The notes: generated by a model from the sequence alone, not told the origin. Positions 1 through 9,377 are shown, numbered from the stretch's first letter. The stretch: 64,000 bases of DNA from Polynucleobacter sp. MWH-Berg-3C6 (GCF_018881855.1 NZ_JACVPN010000001.1:744001-808000); one strand, 5' to 3'. Numbers and translations are program-made.

Positions 1-1
1 G

Positions 2-511
2 CCGCAGTGGCTGCGGCAAGGCGGAGCGCCATTAACGGACAAAGGTGGTCAACTGGGTGCCTATAGAGTTGCCTCAATTGCAGATGCCAAAAATCGCTGG
101 CTTACTGGCGTGCCTGAGAGTGCTAAAGCAACGCTTATTCCAGCAGGTTGGTTTGAGAAGTGGTCAGAAGCTACTTTTGATACAGATCCATGGGGAAGAA
201 CCCAAACCCCTAAGAAGCTCAGAGCGCCAAACGGTACAGTGCAAGATGCTCGTGAGTTTTGGACTGCCGGCATTCCGGTATATGAGCCTAAAAATATTCG
301 TGTGCCAGTCATGCTCGTTCATGCAGAGTGGGATGCAGACTTACCAAGCTACATGCTTTATGAATACTTCACAAAGCTAGAAAATGCTCCTTACAAAATC
401 ATGCTGCAGATCAGTGAAGGCACTCACACCATCATTATGGAAAAGAATCGCATGTTGATGTTTACAGGTGTTCAGGAGTTCTTAGATGGCAATTTCAAGC
501 CTGAGAAATAA
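2..511 (+). CDS. alpha/beta-fold hydrolase, C-terminal part (5' end outside window)
   Basis: The frame is open from the left edge of the window and ends in TAA, leaving the last 169 residues of a longer protein. Near the C-terminus, VPVMLVHAEWDADLP places an Asp after a beta strand, and EGTHT supplies a His about 45 residues later. This is the usual order of the acid and base of an alpha/beta-hydrolase triad; the nucleophile Ser must lie upstream of the window. The substrate cannot be judged from this part. Family assignment is by fold pattern only. A terminator hairpin follows the stop codon. Confidence 0.6.
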   Translation, partial: PQWLRQGGAPLTDKGGQLGAYRVASIADAKNRWLTGVPESAKATLIPAGWFEKWSEATFDTDPWGRTQTPKKLRAPNGTVQDAREFWTAGIPVYEPKNIRVPVMLVHAEWDADLPSYMLYEYFTKLENAPYKIMLQISEGTHTIIMEKNRMLMFTGVQEFLDGNFKPEK

Positions 512-527
512 GAATTTCCCAAAAGAA

Positions 528-555
528 AAAGCCCCTAGATTGCTCTAGGGGCTTT
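528..555. terminator. bidirectional rho-independent terminator
   Basis: A 12-bp perfect stem (AAAGCCCCTAGA paired with TCTAGGGGCTTT) closes a four-base loop. The A-rich left flank becomes a strong U-tract on the minus strand, so it suits the tRNA-Asn transcript best. The right flank is T-rich enough to help end the hydrolase gene on the plus strand. Confidence 0.85.
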
Positions 556-562
556 ACTTATT

Positions 563-638
563 TGGCTCCTCGACCTGGGCTCGAACCAGGGACCTACGGA
601 TTAACAGTCCGGCGCTCTACCGACTGAGCTATCGAGGA
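563..638 (-). tRNA. tRNA-Asn (anticodon GTT)
   Basis: The reverse complement folds as a 76-nt cloverleaf starting TCCTCGATAGCTCAG, with anticodon loop CTGTTAA, T-arm GGTTCGAGCC and an encoded 3' CCA. The acceptor arms TCCTCGA and TCGAGGA pair fully. Its 5' end lies only 21 bp from the divergent thiD start codon. The terminator hairpin lies just past its 3' end. Confidence 0.97.
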
Positions 639-648
639 ATAAGCGGAT

Positions 649-657
649 ATTATAGCA
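649..657 (-). promoter_or_regulatory. extended -10 promoter of tRNA-Asn, overlapping thiD upstream region
   Basis: On the minus strand the sequence reads TGC-TATAAT, a perfect extended -10 element, about 10 nt before the tRNA 5' end. No good -35 hexamer is visible, which fits extended -10 promoters. On the plus strand the same bases read TATTAT (648-653), 5 of 6 to the -10 consensus, and sit six bases before the thiD ATG, so the element may serve both genes. Confidence 0.6.
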
Positions 658-659
658 AG

Positions 660-1544
660 ATGCGCTCACTACTTCCTACCTCTGTACAGATCCCTAAAGT
701 ACTGACGATTGCTGGCTCAGACAGCGGTGGCGGGGCGGGGCTTCAGGCTGACCTGAAGGTCATCACCGCCCTTGGGGCTTATGCGATGTCGGTCATCACT
801 GCCATCACAGCTCAAAACACCCTAGGAGTCACGCGCATTCAGGATGTGGATCTAGATGTTGTGGAGGCCCAGATTGATGCAGTCTTAGTAGATATCGGGG
901 CAGATATTGTCAAAATCGGAATGCTGGCTAGCCCAGAAATTGTTCGAACTGTAGCCCAATCATTATCTCGTCATGGGGTAAAGCGGATAGTACTTGACCC
1001 CGTCTTGCGAGCCACTTCAGGTGCAAGTCTTGGTGGTGATGACACAGCTCAAGCCATGATTGCCGAATTATTTCCGATGGCAATATTGATTACGCCAAAT
1101 ATGGATGAGGCATCCTTATTGTTAGGTCGCGACATTTTAGGTCCAGACGATTTCAAGCTTGCTGCACAACAGTTGCTGGATATGGGGCCGCAGGCCGTCT
1201 TGATTAAGGGCGGTCATCTTGATGCAACTCACACTCAAATCACTGATTTTCTGATGTGGAAAACCATTGAAGATGGATTAGAGGTGGTGCAGTCAAAAGA
1301 ATTCAAACACTATCGTGTGAATACTTCCAATACCCATGGCACAGGTTGCTCTTTAGCTTCCGCAATAGCCACTTATTTGGCTGGAGGTCATGATTTAAGT
1401 CATGCAGTAGCAAAAGCAATTGCTTACGTAGAAGCGGGCTTAGAAGCGGGTTGTTTCTTAAGTATTGGCGAGGGTCCTGGGCCCTTGTGGCATATGCATG
1501 ATTTCTATCCAACAGCTTTGTTGGACGAAAAAGGGAATTACTAA
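660..1544 (+). CDS. thiD: hydroxymethylpyrimidine/phosphomethylpyrimidine kinase ThiD
   Basis: ThiD phosphorylates HMP and HMP-phosphate with ATP to give HMP-pyrophosphate, the pyrimidine half of thiamine. The 294-residue protein has the ribokinase-like pattern AGSDSGGGAG (18-27), ITPNMDEA (144-151), the Lys-containing LIKGGH near 183 and the HGTGC anion-hole/catalytic Cys motif at 226-230. Length is slightly above the usual 265-ish because of about 14 residues before LTIAGSD. No Shine-Dalgarno sequence precedes the ATG, and a -10-like TATTAT lies six bases upstream, so the mRNA could be leaderless. It converges with thiE, with 22 bp between the two stops. Confidence 0.95.
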   Translation: MRSLLPTSVQIPKVLTIAGSDSGGGAGLQADLKVITALGAYAMSVITAITAQNTLGVTRIQDVDLDVVEAQIDAVLVDIGADIVKIGMLASPEIVRTVAQSLSRHGVKRIVLDPVLRATSGASLGGDDTAQAMIAELFPMAILITPNMDEASLLLGRDILGPDDFKLAAQQLLDMGPQAVLIKGGHLDATHTQITDFLMWKTIEDGLEVVQSKEFKHYRVNTSNTHGTGCSLASAIATYLAGGHDLSHAVAKAIAYVEAGLEAGCFLSIGEGPGPLWHMHDFYPTALLDEKGNY

Positions 1545-1566
1545 GAGTTTTCTGGGCGCTTACAAG

Positions 1567-2490
1567 CTATTGCATTAATTCTTGTAAATGTTTGATCGCA
1601 GCTTTTGGATCTTTGGCTTGCGTTATAGCCCTTACAACCGCTACTGAGCCAACACCACTTTTAGAAACAGCACGAATACTGTCCTGATCAATTCCACCAA
1701 TGGCCACCAAGGGATAGTGGCTCATGAGTTTGGCGTATTGATATAAGCGACCCAAACCTTGTGGCGCAGTAGGCATCACTTTTAAGTTTGTGGGGAAGAC
1801 TGCTCCCATCGCAATATAACTGGGGCAAAAGCGATCTACATAAGCCATCTCTGCGTAACCATGAGTGCTTAAACCCAAACGCAAACCAGCCACACGAATT
1901 TCATCTAAATTGGCAGTTGCGATATCTTCTTGACCAAGGTGGACGCCATAGGCGCCAGCTTCAATGGCTTGCTCCCAATAATCATTGATAAAGAGCAGAG
2001 TCTTGCTATTTTTAGTTGCGGCAACTGCTTCTTTGATTTGTTTTCTGATTTTGGATCTATCGTCTGACTTAAAACGCAATTGCACTGTTGGCAACTCAGC
2101 ATCAACCATCCGTTTGACCCAATCTGCATCGGGCATTACGCCATATAAACCTAAACGATTTGGGCATTCTGCAAAGGCATTGGGATTCATATTGCGAGTC
2201 CAGGGCAGTAAATCAAAATGCTCTGGTCTGTTAGGCCATTTCTGAGCATTAAAGCCACCATCTCTCTGAGTCATGCGAGACCAGGCTTTACCTAATACCT
2301 TCGCATCAGATTCAATAAAGCCCATATGGATTGCGGCAAGAGCACCAGCTAATTCATAGTGATCAGTAGCGGCTTCATTATCAATTCTGGGTGGTGGATT
2401 GCCAGGTGTAAATTGAGGAATCGAGAGACATAGATCGTCACTGCAATGGGCTGCAATAATTTGCTCAGCAAGATCCCGAATAAGACTCAT
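1567..2490 (-). CDS. thiE: thiamine-phosphate synthase ThiE with N-terminal extension
   Basis: ThiE joins HMP-pyrophosphate and thiazole phosphate to make thiamine monophosphate. The catalytic barrel spans about residues 108-307 (numbering from the ATG): TVQLRFK, FINDY, GVHLGQED, GLSTHGY and GAVFPT are the diphosphate- and Mg-binding stretches of the family, and VAIGGI ends the fold. About 105 residues precede it that are not part of the standard 210-residue enzyme and that I do not recognise. I chose the ATG at 2490 because it overlaps the thiG stop as TAATG, suggesting translational coupling; a TTG 15 bases upstream is also in frame. Last gene of the thi operon. Confidence 0.92.
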   Translation of the reverse strand: MSLIRDLAEQIIAAHCSDDLCLSIPQFTPGNPPPRIDNEAATDHYELAGALAAIHMGFIESDAKVLGKAWSRMTQRDGGFNAQKWPNRPEHFDLLPWTRNMNPNAFAECPNRLGLYGVMPDADWVKRMVDAELPTVQLRFKSDDRSKIRKQIKEAVAATKNSKTLLFINDYWEQAIEAGAYGVHLGQEDIATANLDEIRVAGLRLGLSTHGYAEMAYVDRFCPSYIAMGAVFPTNLKVMPTAPQGLGRLYQYAKLMSHYPLVAIGGIDQDSIRAVSKSGVGSVAVVRAITQAKDPKAAIKHLQELMQ

Positions 2491-3308
2491 TAGCTCTGAT
2501 GCCAAAAAGGGGTGCCAACTAAGGGTGTGCTTGCTTGAGCAGATTCTTGTGGTTTCATAGCGCCAGATAAATAAGCAGCGCGGCCAGCATCCACTGCCAT
2601 TGCAAAGGCTTTGGCCATAACAACAGGATCTTCTGCTAGCGCAACAGCAGTGTTTAATAAAACGCCATCAAAACCCCATTCCATGACAGTGCAAGCGTGG
2701 GATGGTAGACCAAGGCCTGCATCAACCAGTAGGGGTACTTTTAGTCGGTCGCGCAACAGCTTCATGGCATAGGGATTGAGAGGTCCCTGACCAGTTCCAA
2801 TTGGGGCAGCCCAAGGCATAACAGCTTGGCAACCAACATCGACTAAACGTTGGCACAAAATTAAATCTTCAGTGCAGTAGGGTAATACTTTGAAGCCATC
2901 TTTGATTAATGTCTCGGCAGTTTGAACTAAACGTAAGGTATCTGGTTGCAAGGTGTAATCATCGCCAATCAATTCCAATTTAATCCAATCGGTCTCAAAA
3001 ACTTCACGAGCCATTTGTGCGGTAGTAATCACTTCCTGTGGGCTATGACAGCCTGCGGTATTGGGCAGAACGGGTACGGCCATCTTTTTCAGGAGATCCC
3101 AAAAACCACTATGCGCCTCAGTAGTTGAGGTGCCCTGGCGGCGCAAGCTCACAGTAATCATCGCTGGATTGGATGTTTGCACAGCATTTTCCAAGACCTG
3201 TGGAGATGGATACCGTGAGGTTCCTAACAGTAGACGGCTAGCAAAGCTCTCGCCATAGAGGACTAGAGCATCAGCGCTATTGAGATTATTGGGTAATGGT
3301 GCTGTCAT
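2490..3308 (-). CDS. thiG: thiazole synthase ThiG
   Basis: ThiG builds the thiazole phosphate ring from 1-deoxy-xylulose 5-phosphate, dehydroglycine and sulfur carried as ThiS thiocarboxylate. The 272-residue protein shows the Schiff-base Lys in WIKLELIGD (K110), the phosphate-binding barrel end [14 protein letters not shown], and PIGTGQGP and [10 protein letters not shown] typical of the family. It sits between thiS (six bases upstream) and thiE (overlapping TAATG), matching the order of Burkholderiales thi operons. Length is normal. Confidence 0.96.
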   Translation of the reverse strand: MTAPLPNNLNSADALVLYGESFASRLLLGTSRYPSPQVLENAVQTSNPAMITVSLRRQGTSTTEAHSGFWDLLKKMAVPVLPNTAGCHSPQEVITTAQMAREVFETDWIKLELIGDDYTLQPDTLRLVQTAETLIKDGFKVLPYCTEDLILCQRLVDVGCQAVMPWAAPIGTGQGPLNPYAMKLLRDRLKVPLLVDAGLGLPSHACTVMEWGFDGVLLNTAVALAEDPVVMAKAFAMAVDAGRAAYLSGAMKPQESAQASTPLVGTPFWHQS

Positions 3309-3314
3309 GAATAT

Positions 3315-3512
3315 TTAACCCCCGGTAACCGGAGCAATGATTTCTATTTGGTCATTCTCATTGAGAAGAAACTCACCGTGCTTAGTCTTAGGTACAAAGT
3401 TCAAATTGACAGCCACAGCATAGGGCGGCTTAGCCTCAATTAAAGAAAGCACATCAGAGATCACGCTCTGAGTGGGAAGTTCATGCTCAATTTGGTTCAC
3501 GATTACACGCAT
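3315..3512 (-). CDS. thiS: sulfur carrier protein ThiS
   Basis: A 65-residue ubiquitin-fold protein ending in the required Gly-Gly (APVTGG), which is adenylated and then thiocarboxylated to give sulfur to ThiG. The start codon lies inside the end of thiO (10-bp overlap) behind a GAGG Shine-Dalgarno seven bases upstream. No thiF adenylyltransferase is in the window, so activation must rely on an enzyme encoded elsewhere. Confidence 0.95.
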   Translation of the reverse strand: MRVIVNQIEHELPTQSVISDVLSLIEAKPPYAVAVNLNFVPKTKHGEFLLNENDQIEIIAPVTGG

Positions 3513-4639
3513 AAGCTAGCCTCGTGACTATTAGACTCTTGAGTGATGTTCAGGCCCAAATCTAATGCGGTATTACTGTCACCGGATGCTAGAAGCTCTA
3601 AAGCACAGTCTAAGGCAGCTGGCGCGATCATAAAACCATGGCGATATAAGCCATTGATCATGATTAAATCTGAGAGTCCTTTATCTTTGCGAGTTTTGAT
3701 TTCTGGAAGATTGTTCTTCAGGGTAGGACGACATTGAGTTGCCATTTCCAGAATGCGGGCCTCAGCAAAGCCACTATGCACTGTATAAACGGCACTTAGT
3801 AACTCCATCGCTGAGCGCACGCTCATTTCAGATAGATCATCTGATTCAATTTCAGTAGCGCCGACAACGTAAACATCATTTTCTTTGGGTGCGATATAGA
3901 TTGGATAGCGGGGATGAATCAAACGTGTAGGGCGCCTGAGTTTTACTTCTGGAGCATAGAGACGAATCACTTCACCACGGACACCGCGCAAGTTGTTGCT
4001 CCAGCCATCCTTAGCGCCGGTGCCACGGCAGTCAATGACTGCTTGATAAGAGTGATCTTTACGAAGCTCATCTGGATTGACTGCGGTATTCCAGTGGCAA
4101 CGAACTTTCAGATTATTCAACTCGATGAGAAGTGCATCCAATAGCTGACGATTATCAAGCTGCCCCTCATTTGGTAAAAATAGGCCTTGTGTGAAACGAT
4201 CTGCTACACCAGGCTCAAGACCGCGGACTGCTTCATTGTCAAGTTTTTGCGGCAATGAAAGCAAAGAATTATTGCGGCAGTTGCGCTCTAAGTGGGCAGT
4301 AAATCGTTCTGCATCGCTGGTATCTTGCCGATGCCATAAGATCAATGTGCCATCTTGTTGAAAAAACACTGGAGTCGACAGCTGGCCAATCAGCTCTTTC
4401 CATCGTGGCAGACTATGAATACCCATGCGCACAACCGAATCTTCGGTAATAGCGGATTCTGCAAGCGGGGCTAACATGGCTGCAGCAATGCGGGCAGTGG
4501 CACCACTTGCGTTTGATTCGCCTTTATCAAAAAGCTCTACTTGAGCGCCTTGCCGTGCAAGTGCTACTGCCAGTAGGCGGCCCATTAGGCCGCCACCAAC
4601 AATCGCGTACTTGCTATTTGAGAACGAAGCGCTATTCAC
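3503..4639 (-). CDS. thiO: FAD-dependent glycine oxidase ThiO
   Basis: ThiO oxidises glycine to dehydroglycine (iminoacetate) for the aerobic thiazole pathway, replacing the radical enzyme ThiH. The 378-residue protein begins with an FAD-binding Rossmann turn IVGGGLMG (13-20), followed by the acidic strand end ELFDKG. The DAO-type C-terminal part includes RHGFMIAP, the usual FAD-contacting region near the end. It starts with GTG, 17 bases after thiC, and overlaps thiS. Its presence implies an oxygen-using lifestyle for thiamine synthesis. Confidence 0.93.
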   Translation of the reverse strand: MNSASFSNSKYAIVGGGLMGRLLAVALARQGAQVELFDKGESNASGATARIAAAMLAPLAESAITEDSVVRMGIHSLPRWKELIGQLSTPVFFQQDGTLILWHRQDTSDAERFTAHLERNCRNNSLLSLPQKLDNEAVRGLEPGVADRFTQGLFLPNEGQLDNRQLLDALLIELNNLKVRCHWNTAVNPDELRKDHSYQAVIDCRGTGAKDGWSNNLRGVRGEVIRLYAPEVKLRRPTRLIHPRYPIYIAPKENDVYVVGATEIESDDLSEMSVRSAMELLSAVYTVHSGFAEARILEMATQCRPTLKNNLPEIKTRKDKGLSDLIMINGLYRHGFMIAPAALDCALELLASGDSNTALDLGLNITQESNSHEASLCV

Positions 4640-4656
4640 AATCAGCCCAGATCTAC

Positions 4657-6612
<1,956 letters not shown>

Positions 6613-6640
6613 TTAGATGGACGAAACCGGGTGTCGGTCT

Positions 6641-6735
6641 GATGTAACTCCCCACGCCAGCATTATCTGGATCGGGTTCTAGGGTCTTTCTCAGCGCCTC
6701 TTGGCAAACTCTGCTTTAGAGGGCACCCCTGTTTC
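6641..6735 (-). promoter_or_regulatory. TPP (THI-box) riboswitch in the thiC leader
   Basis: On the minus strand the conserved aptamer elements occur in order: GGGGTGCCC (6729-6721), GGCGCTGAGA (around 6689-6698), ACCC, and then the pyrophosphate-sensor stretch GATCCAGATAATGCTGGCG ending in GGGGA. This is the standard thi-box of bacterial thiC leaders and shuts down the operon when TPP is abundant. About 40 nt separate the aptamer from the thiC ribosome binding site. A segment at 6619-6633 is nearly complementary to 6724-6739, giving an alternative long-range stem that would compete with the aptamer. Confidence 0.95.
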
Positions 6736-6815
6736 ATCCTTAAGATGGATTTAACCACGAAATGCCGTTTAAGTTCATGACCCCAATCAAAAGCTGCTGC
6801 ATGGGGTAAAAAACC

Positions 6816-7649
6816 TTATTTATTGCATCGCAAGATGTAGTCTGCAGTGACAAAAGCGGCATCGCTTGTAAATTCATCAGCCAGGATGCGAGCAGCGGCT
6901 TCCGCTAGGGATACTTCGATAAAGCCACTGACTTCACCATCATGATTGGTGGGAATAAAGTTGTCCGGAAGCTCCAAGTCGTAGATATAGAGCTGTTCAT
7001 CATGAAACCCACGGGCAGGGATTGGTCGACGCATATGAATTCGACCCACAGGCTCAACCTGATCGGCAATTTGCGCAGGCACTCCTGCTTCTTCCCAGAG
7101 CTCCCGTTTTGCACATACCCAAGGGGTCTCATCAGCAGAGATTCCACCAGCAGCAATATTATCTAACTTACCTGGGTCAGTAGCTTTTGTTTCACTGCGC
7201 CTGCCCAACCAAAGCGATCCAGATTTTGTATAGCCATTGATATGGGTTGCCATGCTTCGAAATCCAAACGTGCGAAAGGCAGAGCGTTCTAAGCGAAAGT
7301 GCTGATGTCCATTGTGATCTATCCACGCAAAATCCTCGTTACGCCAACCGGAAATATAACCACCCGTGCGCATCTTATTCGCCAATTGATAAAGGCTCGC
7401 CGATATATCTTGAGGTCGACCCAGTTGGATTTTTAAATGATCATTCCCAATATGGATTAGCGGTATAGGATCATTTTGAAGAGTTTCTCGAAGGAAGGGG
7501 ATAAATTCTGGAGTGATGTGCCCAATTACTTGGCCGTCCTGATCGCCCTGTGAAAAATGAATCGGCATAAAGTCAGCTGGGGCAGCACGGGCCGTATTTT
7601 GGAGCATCTCCTCCAAGGCTGCGAGAGTGCTGGTTGATAGCTTATTCAT
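6816..7649 (-). CDS. Nudix hydrolase with DUF4743-type N-terminal domain
   Basis: A full Nudix box (G-x5-E-x7-RELWEEAGV, residues 168-190) gives the metal-binding helix of a pyrophosphohydrolase. The preceding 140 residues, with FRLERSAFRTFGF and HINGY just before the catalytic domain, resemble the DUF4743 arrangement of eukaryotic thiamine-linked Nudix proteins such as the N-terminal part of S. pombe Tnr3. Those homologues hydrolyse TPP and, preferentially, the diphosphates of damaged thiamine (oxy- and oxothiamine). The gene lies directly upstream of the thi riboswitch in the same direction, which supports a thiamine role by inference. The ATG at 7649 is preferred over a TTG 45 bases upstream. 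The TPP role is not proven by sequence. Confidence 0.8.
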   Translation of the reverse strand: MNKLSTSTLAALEEMLQNTARAAPADFMPIHFSQGDQDGQVIGHITPEFIPFLRETLQNDPIPLIHIGNDHLKIQLGRPQDISASLYQLANKMRTGGYISGWRNEDFAWIDHNGHQHFRLERSAFRTFGFRSMATHINGYTKSGSLWLGRRSETKATDPGKLDNIAAGGISADETPWVCAKRELWEEAGVPAQIADQVEPVGRIHMRRPIPARGFHDEQLYIYDLELPDNFIPTNHDGEVSGFIEVSLAEAAARILADEFTSDAAFVTADYILRCNK

Positions 7650-7837
7650 AGGCTGGAGTTTAAGGGAACATAACAGTCTTAGGGTTTTTGTCAATGATTG
7701 GCAGCAAAAAAATACGCAAACGTAATGACTAATTTTTTTTACGTACTTTTAATTATGAACAATGAAGTAGCTGCCAATAATTTAAGCAAGCCAGCTCGTT
7801 CTATAAAAATCTGCGACTTACGAAAACTTTTTCCGAT

Positions 7838-7860
7838 TTATCCACATGGCCTGTGGATAA
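7838..7860. promoter_or_regulatory. inverted pair of consensus DnaA boxes
   Basis: TTATCCACA (7838-7846) and TGTGGATAA (7852-7860) are two perfect 9-mer DnaA boxes facing each other across five bases, forming a 23-bp interrupted palindrome. It lies 15 bp beyond the 3' end of tRNA-Arg in a 226-bp stretch with no convincing gene. It could bind DnaA as a titration or reactivation site. As RNA it would also fold as a 9-bp hairpin, but it is not followed by a good U-tract on either strand. Confidence 0.5.
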
Positions 7861-7875
7861 GTTTTGTTAGTTAAG

Positions 7876-7950
7876 TGGTCCCGCCGACAGGAATCGAACC
7901 TGTATCCCACGCTTAGGAGGCATGTGCACTATCCATTGTGCTACGGCGAG
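7876..7950 (-). tRNA. tRNA-Arg (anticodon CCT)
   Basis: The reverse complement folds as a 75-nt cloverleaf: acceptor CTCGCCG with CGGCGGG (one T-G pair), D-stem GCAC/GTGC, anticodon stem CATGC/GCGTG with loop CTCCTAA, T-arm CAGGTTCGATTCCTG, and an encoded CCA. It reads AGG codons. Confidence 0.96.
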
Positions 7951-8004
7951 TATGTATAAATGTGAAACTGTGCTAGAGAAGGCAAATTCCTAATTTATAA
8001 GCCA

Positions 8005-8145
8005 TCACCAACCACACAAAGCCCAAACTTGGTTTGTGATGGCAACCATCATATCGGGTGCAAAGTATGCAGAAAAAATCAGCAGTAAGACCACTAAGGC
8101 AAAACTATAAAGCAGTAATTGCCTTAATGAAAATCGCTTGCTCAT
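8005..8145 (-). CDS. 46-residue single-pass membrane peptide downstream of MFS transporter
   Basis: A short open frame starts at an ATG that overlaps the transporter stop codon as ATGA, a classic sign of translational coupling, and ends in TGA. The peptide begins MSKRFSLRQ (positively charged), then runs LLLYSFALVVLLLIFSAYFA, a clear transmembrane helix at about residues 10-29, and ends in a short hydrophobic tail with a Cys. No Shine-Dalgarno is present, which fits coupling. No family is recognised. It could be a small accessory subunit of the transporter; that is inference from the overlap alone. Confirming translation would need conservation across related genomes. Confidence 0.55.
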   Translation of the reverse strand: MSKRFSLRQLLLYSFALVVLLLIFSAYFAPDMMVAITNQVWALCGW

Positions 8146-9374
8146 GCGTTTGCTATACGAGTAATGGCGCGTTCTTTTACGGGCAAGTTCACTAAGAATG
8201 CAAATATACCCAGTGCAATGGCAATTTCCCAGACGATTAAATAAGATCCCGTGCGATCAAATAAGTATCCACCGAGGAAGGCGCCGCAGAAACTGCCAAG
8301 CTGATGTGAAAAGAATACTAAGCCTGAGAGCATTGTGAGGTATTTCACGCCAAAGATCTGCGCAACGATACCGTTTGTCAGTGGGATGGTAGATAGCCAC
8401 AAGAATCCCATGATGGCCGCAAAGATATAGGTAGTCATTGGGCTTAATGGGAGGAGTATGAATCCAATAATCGCGATAGATCTGCTCAAGTAAATACCGG
8501 AGAGTAAGTAGCGCTTTGGAAAGCGTTGACCCAATATACCTGCGCCGTAGGTACCAAAGATATTAAATAGGCCAATCAGCGCAAGAGCAGTGGTTGCTAC
8601 CGCAGGCGCTCCTACTGCTGGATAGCTTGCAGAAAGATCCTTTAAATAAGGCGCTAGATGTACAGCAATGAACACCACCTGAAAGCCGCAAACAAAATAG
8701 CCCAAAGTCAGCAAGCGAAAGCTAGTGTTCCCCATTGCTTCTTTTAAGGCTTGTTTAATCGTTTGATCGCCAAGATTATTGGTATGCGTAAAGTTTTTCT
8801 CGCGCAACATGAAAGCAGTTGGAATCATGAGACTTGCCATGAGTGCCAGCATTAAGAGGGCCTCTTGCGCTCCAAAGGCGCTTAACAAACCTTGCTCGGC
8901 AGGAATCATGAGGAACTGGCCAAAGGAGCCTGCAGCTGCTGCGATTCCCATTGCCCAAACACGCTTATCAGCAGGTACGTTGCGACCTAAGATGCCATAG
9001 ATCACGCTGTAAGTGGTTGCGGTTTGCGCCAAACCAATCAGCAGTCCACCGGCAACAGTAAAGTTAAAGATGTCAGTTGAGAGGGCCATACCAGCTAAAC
9101 CAAGGGCATACAGAATGCCGCCGGCTACCATAATCTTGAATGCGCCATAGCGATCTGCTAGTGCGCCGGTGATGGGCTGAAATGCGCCCCAAATGAGATT
9201 TTGTAAGGCAATCGTTAAGGCAAAGGTCTCACGACCCCATTCATTTGCGGAGGTGATGGGGAGGTTGAATAAGCCAAAGCCATGACGAATGCCCATCGAC
9301 ATGGTGACCATGAAGCCCCCAAATATCAGGACTTGTTTCATGGTGAGCGATGGCTTGAGTGTAGAGGTAGTCAT
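8142..9374 (-). CDS. major facilitator superfamily transporter
   Basis: A 410-residue hydrophobic protein with the usual 12-helix MFS pattern. The first half contains GALADRYGAFKIM, matching the MFS loop 2-3 signature (G-x3-D-R-x-G-x4), and a Gly-rich TM4-TM5 region. Overall it resembles the oxalate/formate or monocarboxylate type of MFS. It begins three bases after the CoA-transferase stop, so the two are one transcription unit. Import of an organic acid that the CoA-transferase then activates is a reasonable inference, but the substrate cannot be read from the sequence. Confidence 0.88.
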   Translation of the reverse strand: MTTSTLKPSLTMKQVLIFGGFMVTMSMGIRHGFGLFNLPITSANEWGRETFALTIALQNLIWGAFQPITGALADRYGAFKIMVAGGILYALGLAGMALSTDIFNFTVAGGLLIGLAQTATTYSVIYGILGRNVPADKRVWAMGIAAAAGSFGQFLMIPAEQGLLSAFGAQEALLMLALMASLMIPTAFMLREKNFTHTNNLGDQTIKQALKEAMGNTSFRLLTLGYFVCGFQVVFIAVHLAPYLKDLSASYPAVGAPAVATTALALIGLFNIFGTYGAGILGQRFPKRYLLSGIYLSRSIAIIGFILLPLSPMTTYIFAAIMGFLWLSTIPLTNGIVAQIFGVKYLTMLSGLVFFSHQLGSFCGAFLGGYLFDRTGSYLIVWEIAIALGIFAFLVNLPVKERAITRIANA

Positions 9375-9377
9375 TGC

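Noticed and set aside
7755..7874. A 39-codon open frame on the plus strand running through the DnaA-box palindrome to the 3' end of tRNA-Arg.
   Set aside because: No ribosome binding site, no recognisable protein pattern, and most of its end is the palindrome. Probably chance; not listed as a gene.
7838..7878. The DnaA-box palindrome as a terminator for tRNA-Arg.
   Set aside because: On the minus strand the hairpin is not followed by a U-tract, so intrinsic termination is unlikely.
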